Source: Stagonosporopsis chrysanthemi (taxonomy: Eukaryota > Ascomycota > Dothideomycetes > Pleosporales > Didymellaceae). From it: DNA of 64,000 nucleotides. A program made the position numbers and the translations under genes. Each line of letters begins with the position of its first letter. Position 1 is the stretch's first letter. The stretch is taken from positions 1-64,000 of the forward strand of contig JAFISE010000134.1 of NCBI GenBank assembly GCA_022560025.1. The letters run 5' to 3'. Positions 33,693 to 43,089 of the stretch are shown here, one piece after another. The notes beneath the pieces are model-generated. The model was not told the origin of the DNA. It did not search any database and saw only the letters and a list, made by a program, of their open reading frames with translations.

Positions 33693-35388
33693 TCAACAGG
33701 TATACTCAATATCAAGCACAACCCTCGGCACCCCCTCGAACTCCTGAGGAACAACATACGAAATGTTATAAAACAGATGATTCCTCAACGCCTTCCCATA
33801 AGTTACAGGCTGGCTTTCCAACCCCTCCGCCTGAACCCCAATCCTCACACAAGGCAAGTCCCCGTCTAACCCCGTGATCGTATTGCCCGCAAGCGTCCAC
33901 TTCGGGGGCACATTACTAAGCGCAAACGTAAAGATGTCACTGCCTTCCTGCGTCCTATTGGGGTAGCTGACCGTCAATCGATTCGGCTCCGCAACAGCGT
34001 GGATACTGCTCGCGCTGGGGTATAGCGAGAAGAACGTGGTCAGCGGGAAAGGTTTGTGGTCTTTGTCGCCAGCCCAGTGAACGATGGCGGGGACGAATTG
34101 ATCGCCTCTATTTTCCTCTTCGTCGAGCTGCTGGCCTCCGATCATCATCTCACGACTCACCCACGATGTTGCGATACGCGAGTGCATCCCGTCCAGGTCG
34201 TCGTAGATGGTTTTGTTGATGTGTCGCGGCGGGCCAGTGAATGTGCCTTTTACTTTCGCCTGGACGTCAGTGGGTATGACTGCCTTGACGGTGTCAATGA
34301 TGAGCGCGATCGCCGCGCCCTGCGCAATGTCAAAAAGTAGATCCCCTTCCAGCTTGTGCGGCTGGGGCCCGTGCTGGTGGCCGAACATGCCCCAGAAGAA
34401 CATGGAGATGATGGAGGAGTGCTGTACAATGTCGCGTGTGTAGGCGCGGTCGTAGGGGCCAACCATCTGGCCGAGGTAGCCGTTGTAGTGTGCTTCAAAA
34501 TCGCGCCAGAGTTCTTCCAAGATGATGTTCGCGTTCGATGTGAAGGTTTGATCTTTGGGTCCGTATTTTAGCTGTGCGCCGAGAGCCCAGGTGTCGATAC
34601 CATAGTAGGTGGGTGCATTGTACTCGGAGAGCGTGTTGGCGCCGTTGAGTTGGAATAGTTGAAGTAGTTTGGTCCCCTGGTCATTCGCGAAGTCGACAAA
34701 CGCAGAGTTATTTCTGCGTGCGCCTATCCAACCGACGACTAGCGCTCGCATCATCGCAGGATTGCTGTAGCCCACGGTTAAATTGTCATCCTCAGGGAAG
34801 GTACCGTTGCGGCGCATTCCGCTTACTGCTGCGATCTCAAGAGAGTCTTCAATACGAGAAACCAATTCCGTGCCGATGAGATTTCCGAATTCCTCGACGA
34901 TTTGGATCAGCTGCGTACCGACAAACTCGCGCCAGTTTGGATCATACGTCTCGTAGATCTTCGGTGGGTACAGCGTCGAATTTGTTGTGAGATCCGGCTG
35001 GTCAGGCGAGAGCTTGTACGTTCCATACCACGCAGCATGAAAGTTGTCTGTATATTGAACAGAAATGATGTTTTCAATAGCGGCCTTTGCGTGTTCGAGG
35101 TCATCGCCTTCATTACGGTGCAGCAGGCCTGCCAGGTACCAGGCTGTGAACCGAACAGACCACGCACCTTTGTCGCTGTATGCTATATAGTTGTAAGACG
35201 CATCGTATCGATTATCTTGCACGAACATGGAGTGATCGAACAGGCTCTGTGCCTCTAAATATTTGTCAGCCGTGATCTTGGCAGATAGCTATGCACTTGC
35301 CTGCCGTCAAGGCCGTCTTCTTGTTACCGATTGCAGTCGCAGCTGCTTGCATGGCTAACGCCGCAGCAAGAAAGACGGTAGACCTCAT
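33693..35388 (-). CDS. Large secreted protein of unknown family, helical-barrel-like (2 exons, GC-AG intron)
   Basis: Exons are 35388-35301 and 35254-33693, giving 549 aa. The intron (46 bp) has a GC donor in ideal context (CAG then GCAAGT), a GCTGAC branch site and a TTTAG acceptor; without it exon 2 has no signal peptide. The signal is MRSTVFLAAALAMQAAATA. The N-terminal two thirds are rich in Trp, Tyr and helix-like segments (AWSVRFTAWYLAGLLHR, MMRALVVGWIGARR, WRDFEAHYNGYLGQM) and recall an (alpha/alpha) six-hairpin glycosidase or lyase toroid. The last third is beta-like (FTFALSNVPPKW, NHLFYNISYVVP). Multiple N-x-S/T sites fit secretion. I cannot name a family; an enzyme acting on polysaccharides is a guess. 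It is convergent with the TmpA-like gene 200 bp away. Confidence 0.75.
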
Positions 35389-35877
35389 GTTTACTTCGTG
35401 CCCTGATCACATACGCTCCTGGGGCTGGCGGCATTATGTAGCCTCATCGGAAAACGTCTCGCGGGCAGCATGCTGACCGCCAATGCTCGGTACATCGTGA
35501 ACCGACTTGTCTATCACTCCTACTCTTTGAAGCAGGTCTTTTGTATCCCTAGCCTGTTGAGACTGCTATGCCGACGCTTTTCCGCATGGGCTGCGGAAAA
35601 ATTGGATGGCGGGGTAGGTGGCGCTTCCCCGCGCATTGCGAGTCATGTCTCCTTTGTATTTCTGCTATGTAGAAAAATGGTTGTCTGCGGCTAGTCCATC
35701 TAATCTCAAAAGAACGTCAAGTTTTGATTGAGGGTGCAGAGATGGAAAGACGAAGAAGCTGAGATGATGGCGTGCTCGAACACCGAGTCAAGCGCCCCAT
35801 CAGAGCTTCAGACTCAGAGTCACAGTGTCCGAACTGCTACATATTTTTCTTCCTCACAATCAAGTCCTAATTCTATA
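35389..35877. promoter_or_regulatory. Divergent upstream region with a 9-bp inverted repeat
   Basis: About 490 bp between divergent starts. It contains a perfect inverted repeat, TTTTCCGCA (35578-35586) and TGCGGAAAA (35592-35600), with a 5-base loop. Each arm carries CCGCA/TGCGG, so it could be a site for a dimeric zinc-cluster factor, but that is only a suggestion. Confidence 0.35.
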
Positions 35878-36645
35878 ATGGCTGAATTAAACGACTCTCG
35901 TTCTAAAGATCTACTAGCCCGCCTGCGCTCAGCGCAATACTACGCCTTCGACCTCGACGACACTCTGCACAGCTTCCGGCTAGCCTCCTCCACCGCCACA
36001 GCCTCCGTACTCACCGCCCTGCACAGCAGAACAACACACCCCCGGGCCTCCTTGGAAAATGAATACAAACGCGTTCTCGCGAATGGCACAGCCTCTGCAT
36101 TCACAGACGGCAAGACATCCCACCAATACCGCGCAGAGCGGTTCCAGCACCTCGCACAGCATTTCAACATCGCCTTAACTGAGGGCGACCTGCCGCAGCT
36201 AGTCGACTTGTACGAGAAAACGCTTATGGAGAACCTGCAGCTCAAGCCAGGTGTGGAGAACCTTTTCCGTACGCTGAAGCGGTTTGGGTACCGGATCACG
36301 GTGATTACGGAGGGGCCGCAAGATGCGCAGGAAAGGACGGTGGAGGCGCTGGGAATAGCGCCGTACATTGACTACCTTGCGACTACGAACAAGCTGGGGA
36401 CGGCGAAGGTGGATGGGCTGTTTGAGAGGGTGTTGGAGCATCTGGGCGTTGAGAGCAAAGATGTGGTCATGGTGGGGGACAGTTGGGAGAGGGATATTGT
36501 GCCTGCAATGCGTGCGGGAATCTATAGCTTCCATTACGATGAACAGGGCTGGGAGGCTGTTGAGAATTATGATGTCAGGAGGATTCGGGGTTTGGGGGAG
36601 CTACAGACACTCGTTGAGAGGGCTCATCGCGAGGCTGAAGTTTAA
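35878..36645 (+). CDS. HAD-superfamily hydrolase, nucleotidase/phosphatase-like
   Basis: A single-exon gene of 255 aa. HAD motif I is DLDDT (residues 25-29), motif II the Thr in ITVITEG (about 140-146), motif III lies near NKLGTAKVDG, and motif IV is GDSWERD (200-206). The helical cap between motifs I and II is of the C1 type seen in pyrimidine 5'-nucleotidase-like and haloacid-dehalogenase-like fungal proteins. The substrate cannot be deduced. I chose the ATG at 35878 because it directly precedes the conserved core; in-frame ATGs at 35764 and 35767 would add 38 or 37 Ser-rich residues. Confidence 0.85.
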   Translation: MAELNDSRSKDLLARLRSAQYYAFDLDDTLHSFRLASSTATASVLTALHSRTTHPRASLENEYKRVLANGTASAFTDGKTSHQYRAERFQHLAQHFNIALTEGDLPQLVDLYEKTLMENLQLKPGVENLFRTLKRFGYRITVITEGPQDAQERTVEALGIAPYIDYLATTNKLGTAKVDGLFERVLEHLGVESKDVVMVGDSWERDIVPAMRAGIYSFHYDEQGWEAVENYDVRRIRGLGELQTLVERAHREAEV

Positions 36646-39600
36646 GAAAGGTCTTGATACCTACCGGCCCTCCACTTCTGTCCTTGCTCGAAAAAGAAAA
36701 GATCACCGATGCAGGAAAAAGACCTCACTCTCTCAACCTCCCAATTACCGCCCTCGGCACCGCCCTAAATGTTTCGTCTCCATGATCTGCACCGGCTCCC
36801 CCATCTCGATTAGCACCAGCCCTCTCCGCTGTCTTCTTCGTAACTCTCCTCAGCTCTGCCAGAAACCCTATCAACCTCCTCAAAACCAGTGGGTCTTCTG
36901 CTCCCACACCTTGCAATCCTCTGCCTCAAAGCTGCGTCCGTAGCTGAAGTTAGCGTTGTTTTGGCGTTCTTCTCCTCAACGGCTGAGAAACACGGTGCTG
37001 AAAACCAAAATTTGTTTTTTTTTAGGGAAAAAAAAAGTTTACGTAGAAGCGGCGATCCTGTAAAGCTTCTGCAGCGTATTGCGACTGACCACGATATCGA
37101 CATCGGCGAAGCTAACAGCAAGGTTCATAATCGCGAGCGTATGAACGACTGGATCAAGCTGGTGTTTGCGGACGTGGTGGCCATTCGGTCGCACCAGTGA
37201 GCGCCTCTATCAGGCTCAAGCTACTCTAGCAGCTTAAAAAACGCCTATCTTGGTAACTTGCCAAGCGCGTAGATTGTGGAATTCACCGGCTGCTTCCAAG
37301 AATAGCTGCACAGAGCTGATAGCCGCCGGTAGAAGTGATCGACTCAGCAGTGGTTCCAACCTCCCAGGGTGCGACCAGTTGAATGCGCTTGCGCGCGCTC
37401 CTGGCCATCCACGAAGGGTCCTTGAACTCACGAAGCAGTGGCAGAACGAGACCATGAGTCTCTCAATCGTTGTTCGCTGGAGCAGCTGGAAGATCAGATG
37501 CAGTGTTCACAGCTAACTTTGATACGAACTCAGGGCTCTCACAGAAGGTAGTTACGTACATGTCATGTGGTATGGCTGTACCAAGGCGGCACGAGCAACT
37601 GTAAGAAAGCACGCTTGCTATCCCAACACGTCGAGGTATCACCCTAAGCGCTTCACCATCACGCTCCCGTCTAACCTCCTAATATCGCTGATGCTGACAC
37701 AGAGCCACTCTAAAGAATCCCCCCTTCCACAACTCACCCATCTCAAGCAAACGTTCCCCGATTTCCTTCAACGTCAAGCAGAGCACCAAACTCGAGCAGC
37801 ACACACATTCGCATCCACAGGACGAAAAAGCAAGTTCGATCTCCATCTTCGTCGTGTGAACAGGACACTCGTGGACTGTATCGATCTCTGGCCACACCCA
37901 CTGATTTTCCAAAGGACTCAAACCTGTGCACGGAGGGGATACTCACCACATGTCCCATCCAGATGCACCTCTTTAGATTATGCGCCAGAGTGGTAGAATT
38001 CTTAATCATAGACAGGCCGTCTCTGCATCTCAGGCGCTGGGTACCATTGTTAAAGTTTGGACCCTATAAGCAGAGCAGGCTTGTCGTGTTGTCATTACTT
38101 CGGATATCTTCCAAAGTCAATTAGCAAGAAGGCGATTCGCTATGGAATGTCCATGAAGGAAATTGTCTTTTCGCAGCAGCTGTGATATTACAACATCGTT
38201 TCCGACAGCACTCAATCCTCTCTACATATGGACATCAAGACCAGAATACTTCTACACTGAAGAAAAGATAAAGCCGCGAACCTGGTCGACCATCGGCGTT
38301 ACTGCTGGCCCATGCGAGGCCGAAAGGTTAGACACGGCACTTGCCGTAGCTCAAACCATACCTATCGACCCCGTGAACGATATGAAATAAGCAACCAGCA
38401 ACCCTCGGGCCGAAAATTGCACACATCTACTGCGTACAGTGCCGTGCACAATTCACCCGACCCGAGGCACTTGTTCCCCGAGATGACCGCGCTCCTCCAC
38501 AGGCCGTCCCCAGCCTGAGCGGCGCCACTTATCTTGGGCACGGTAGCAGATTGCTACGCTGCCCGACGCCACTCAATCGAAAATGACCTGCGACAAACGC
38601 GCGGCAAGGTACACCAAAGGAGAGAAATTATTCTGAAAGACGATCACGCGAGCAGCGACGTGGGTGTTTCGTGCCAGCAAGGTACGGGTGCTGCGTGTGC
38701 ATACAAGAGGCCCTTGCGCACGATATGATCTCCCGTGCATGTGCCCTTCCAACGGTGGGCATGCAGCATCGCCAAGGCGGCTGTTGGGAGGCGGAGATAA
38801 TATACAAGGGCTTTCCTATCTCTCAATTTGATGTGCAATGCTGACATCGAAGAGCTGTGATTGAGCAGACATGCTGAAAACTCAGTTGACTCGACTTCTA
38901 GTTGCTCAGAATGTGAGGCGTGCGGATTGGGCATGTAGCAACGGTGACAGGGTCGCGATCGTCGCTGTCGTATTATCGTGTTTACTGGGAATGCAATGTC
39001 TCATTTACTCGAGTAAAGCAGTGCCTGTCTTGTGGGCGATCAGCGCCATGTGCAAGGTCAGGATAGCCGGCTTGGAGAGGTGGAGCGCAGCCCTATGCAT
39101 GAACCGCGGCACAATGGCATCCTTCTGGAAGCATGTTCGAGCCCAAACCGCTTGCAAAACCATGCTTTCCTTGTCTTGTTATCAATCGACGCGAATAAGC
39201 GCCACAGAAGGGAGGACCCTGCGGCGCCGACGTTGCCACGCGACAAAGGGAGGAACATTAGCATAGCCACTCATAGCCGTTTCACTTCGACTGTCAAGTT
39301 TGGGATTGATCTTGAGAGACGACACGTTTCATCTCCCAGCGGTCTCAAGACTTTCCAATCTCAGCGTTAGCGTCCAAACATTAAGTGTTCCTGAAGCGGC
39401 TTGAGCTCTTAGCTTGCACTAATAATCGCGTGGAAGCTGTCCCGTGCGCGCGGCTCGATGGTCGCGAGATCTAGTGCATATTCGGTAAGCGTAGCGGACT
39501 ATCAAGCCCCGGGATGATGGCTGGGAAATGATTGGGGATGTCGCTGCTGAAGTTGTAAGGCTGAAGTGGGCACAATGAAGCCCGGAAAAAGGAGACGTCA

Positions 39601-39939
39601 ATGCGTTTTCTTCTGGAAGATTGCATGGACAAGGATGCCGCCCTGCGGGAAAATTGCTGTAGTTTAATGAGGATGCTCGGAGAGCGGGATTGACGTGTCG
39701 AAATATTGACTCAGGGTAAATAAACTGGGTCGCAGAGCAGATCGCAACGCAAGACTGGAGAAAACAAGTTGGGAGTATCGGTGATGTAGTTCACTCGTAT
39801 ATCGACTGCGGGTCAGCAGCAGCAGTGCGCTTCCTGCTGATGCCGTAGCCATTACGTTGCTGCATGCTTGTCAATTCCTGTATGTGGCAGCTCGAATGGT
39901 CTGCGTGTCATTGCAACAACTATCGAAAGGTCTCTCGAC
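36646..39939. other. Intergenic 3.3 kb, possible gene relics
   Basis: No gene is supportable. A plus-strand frame ending at 37200 has protein-like composition (for example RERMNDWIKLVFADVVA), and a minus-strand frame at 37679-37921 is Cys-rich, but neither has a credible start or splice partner. A hairpin of nine T, AGGG and nine A lies at 37015-37036. The remainder looks like ordinary noncoding sequence. Confidence 0.4.
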
Positions 39940-40949
39940 TCAGACTGTGCGGCGATCGGTCATGACTCTGACAATGCTTCCGGGACCAGCAACTTCCACA
40001 AGCTATCAAAGCAGTCAGCAATTGGCCATTGACAGTGCACTGGTGGCGTCGCCAAAGGCAAGGGATGTCGCCCAAGTGGCGCAGGACACTCTTGGTGCAT
40101 GCGAAGCACGTACCTTCTCGTGCCAGCTCAGCAATACGCTCATAGCCTGACCACCTCCCTCTCCTCCGCCCCGTGAGTGTACCTGCGAAAAGCCAGTTGC
40201 TTGTGGAGTGACGTTGCGCGCGGTGGCAGCTGGGGCCGCCTGTGTCATGCCCTTGTAACTGCAGATCCAAGTCGTCAGCAAATGACATTGCAGCAATGTG
40301 TCTGGCAGTCTAATGTGCTGCGCGCGACAACACGAACTACAGGGTGTCGGGGTCATACATGTATTTCATGAGGACGTCCAATGCTTCTGTTCCACCAGGC
40401 ATGCTGTATATGCGGCTGAGCATCTGGGCGATCTCAGCTTGTCGGATCGATTGGAGGACTTCGAGAACGATGGCAAGGTATGCTTCCTAAGATAGAGAAT
40501 AGTGGTCAGTCGTGCGTCCCTCGATTTGTGGTTGTACAATGTTGATGTGTCCCGGTTGCTGGATACCCAAGCCCATAGCCATGGTAACGTCGTGACCATG
40601 TCGCAGCGGTTGTGGATACGTCCAGTGGCCCTGTCTCACAGCTACAGAGCGGGGTGCATGTGGCGCCGCAACGCTGTACATGGCTGTGGTTGCAGTGCTT
40701 GGGAGGGAGCAGGCAACGACGTACCTTGCCCTTGTCATCAGCGCCATATGGTGGGGCCTCCAGAGCGCCCTGGAGAGCGCCCTCGTTGTCGCCGCCTCTC
40801 AGGAGCTGCCGTATTTGCTGGGCGGTGTTCTGGACGTCGGCGGTCGATACGGGCTCGACAGCAGGTGTGAGAGAACTGAGGTCGAAGTTGGCGGGGCTGT
40901 CTGGGTCCAGGGCATCGATATTAATGGTCCGCCAGTTGATGTTGGCCAT
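39940..40949 (-). CDS. ARC16: Arp2/3 complex 16-kDa subunit ARPC5 (4 exons)
   Basis: Exons are 40949-40725, 40486-40359, 40258-40114 and 40002-39940, giving 186 aa. The introns (238, 100 and 111 bp) are longer than most in this window. The N-terminus (MANINWRTINIDALDPDS) and Gln-rich helix (TAQQIRQLLRGGDNEGAL) precede the conserved ALEAPPYG segment. Exon 3 begins inside the MKYIYKGM motif, and the gene ends with SVLLSWHEK then LVEVAGPGSIVRVMTDRRTV, the hallmark of p16-Arc. ARPC5 is a structural subunit that stabilises the Arp2/3 complex at branched actin, acting in endocytic patches. The phase of all four exons is consistent. Confidence 0.93.
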
Positions 40950-42150
40950 GCTGGCGGTGGTGCAGTGGGCTTCGACGGAGGAAGTGAGGGTGGCAGTGTG
41001 CGTGCAGGTGGCTGTGAAGGCGTTGCCGTGTGCAGGGGAGCTTGAGGTGAGGTCGCAACTCGGGCGCCATGTCGTGGGGTGCAGAGCTCCACCTTCCTGG
41101 CTTGGCGTGCTGGCGGCAGGCGCCTGCCAAAGGCGGCGGGAGCTTCTTGCGGAGCCGCCAATTGTTGCACAAGCAAGGGTCGGCACTCAGTCACGTCAGA
41201 ACCAGCTCGGTATCGATGATCATACGTCGTGGGAATTATCGATGTTGCGGTGGCGAGCAATGATGGCGTCACACTGTCACAGGTGCAACTGCAGCGGCTC
41301 CACGGCACTGGATGAGGCGGCGACAGTCGGAGACGAGCAGGGGGGAAAGTTGTACGATGATAATGTTGTACATTGTTATTAGTCTATATCCCAATTGTGC
41401 CGTGAGGCGTGTACCCGAGACCCAGGCACTGTCTGTCTAAAAATCAAATTGCCGTGGCAGGCGGTCCATCTCTGCGTGTCCAAAGATGGCCGTCCAAGAA
41501 ATGCAAGTGCGCCGATTGCTCGTCCTGAATCTAACGTATCCAGTGAAGCTCGCCGAGCTATCGTACAAAAACAATTCGTGTCCATGAGAGCCAATGAAGG
41601 CAGACAACGAATCTTCTACCATATACATGTGTACCAACAAGAAGAAAGAAAATACCGTTTTGATATCTATGCCGGGAGGCCCAACCTGATCTATAGTGAA
41701 CGCCGATGAAAAAGAACTTTTTGCCGTAAGGAGATGCTGTCGCTAAACGGAGGGAGGACGCAAGGGGAAACCAGGACCGATCGAAGGGTCGTCGCTAACG
41801 GAGGGCGGGAACTGGTAAACGCAGGGGTATTGTGCGGCTGACGAAGGGAAGCGATCGCGAGAATTATAAGGCGTGATCTCGAAAGAGGCGAATCGGAAGT
41901 AGTATCCTCAGAGAATGCGAAGGATTGCGCCAATGATGGTGGTTGTTGTGATGGTGAGGAAATGAAATATGGCTGGAGCTGGGTCGATGTTAGTTAGGGT
42001 GCAAACAACGCAAGGAGCGTCCTGTTACTTACGAGGCGCAGCATGTCATCCCTCTGTTCCCAACGGAGCACCACCTGTTCGCCTGGCTCTGCGAGTAGAA
42101 CGCGCTGAGGAGGGAACATTGAACCGTTGGGCAAAGGACCGTGAAGGTCC
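40950..42150. other. Intergenic; ARC16 promoter and unassigned sequence
   Basis: About 1.2 kb. The proximal part upstream of 40949 must hold the ARC16 promoter. Open frames across 40980-41380 on both strands are low-complexity shadows. Nothing else is recognised. Confidence 0.35.
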
Positions 42151-42240
42151 TTATTTCGGTGGTGGCGGGGGCTTGGGGGTGCCAGTTGTGTCGTATGCAC
42201 CACGGCCCATGTTGCTGGATTCGTTCTCTCTGGCAATCAT
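42151..42240 (-). CDS. Possible 29-codon small ORF with a spliced 5' leader
   Basis: An ATG in good context (CACAATGA) opens a 29-codon frame, starting MIARENESSNMGRG and ending TGTPKPPPPPK. It is called because 26 bases upstream lies a complete intron signature on the same strand (42335-42267, 69 bp): donor GTGAGT, branch GTGCTAAC, acceptor ATATAAG. Such a strong intron implies a transcript, and this is the first ATG after it. The peptide has a polyproline end and no transmembrane segment or signal. It might instead be a leader peptide of an uncharted gene, or the transcript could be noncoding. Confidence 0.38.
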   Translation of the reverse strand: MIARENESSNMGRGAYDTTGTPKPPPPPK

Positions 42241-42360
42241 TGTGTTGGTGGGATGGTGAGGTCTGCCTTATATGTTAGCACGGTGTTGCACGTTTGTGTC
42301 AGATCTGGCCACGCCAGAGTCACGGGACGACTCACAAATAGACCGAAAACGAGGCGTAAG

Positions 42361-42380
42361 CTGAGCTGAGCTGAGCTGAG
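42361..42380. repeat. CTGAG pentanucleotide repeat, four copies
   Basis: Four perfect tandem CTGAG units, just upstream of the spliced leader of the small ORF at 42151-42240 and probably within its first leader exon. Confidence 0.8.
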
Positions 42381-43060
42381 TTGGTGCGATGTTGCTGTAG
42401 AAAAGACGGACTGAACGAGTGTGGTGGTTGGCGAGCTTCCAGGTGCGAGCGGTACAGAGGCGTATGGCGATGGATTAAATAGCGTTGTGTTCCAGTGGAC
42501 TGAGCCGGGCAGCGCGCTGGTCTGAGAGACAGGGAAGGAATGGACGGAGAGCTCGAAGGGAGTGATAGTGAAGGACACAAAATTCCGGCGGAGGGCGCGC
42601 CGTGCCTTAGATATATCTCGACCAGAATCAGGGGGGCCTGTGAACTGACTTGCCAAATGGGCCTTGCCTGCCGACGAGACAATTAGAAATGAGCGACAGT
42701 GCGCACAGGTCCCAAGCGCAGGCTACATGACGTGCCGGGAGCAAGACGGGACTTTCGGGGCTGTTTCAACTAGCTCCCTGTCGCCAACTCGGGCCTCCAT
42801 CTGGCAGAAATTGGGTGCGGCCTGGACAGGGAGCCAGGATGATCTGCGAGCTGAATCCACGATAGTGGCTATCCCCTGCCGCGCTAGCGCCGTACCTGCA
42901 GCCCAGGCAGGGGTCAAACCAACGGCCTCGCTGGGGTGCGTTGGGCGCGGCGGCCATACGAGGCGCTGCGAAGATAGAGTTTCCACCCTGGCCGACAGTG
43001 CAACACCCGCAGCGTCGTCGGAAGCGTTGTCTGTGAGCGTGGCAGTAGCGTTTGTCGTGT

Positions 43061-43089
43061 CTGCTGCTGCTGCTGCTGCTGCTGCTGCT
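43061..43089. repeat. CTG trinucleotide repeat, about 9.7 units
   Basis: A near-perfect run of CTG triplets followed by interrupted copies (ACTGCTATTGCT). It creates the poly-Leu start of the doubtful 388-codon frame and probably explains why that frame looks open. Confidence 0.9.

Noticed and set aside
37679..37921. 80-codon minus-strand Cys-rich frame
   Set aside because: Starts at a TTG, has no signal peptide or splice partners, and overlaps an equally open frame on the other strand.
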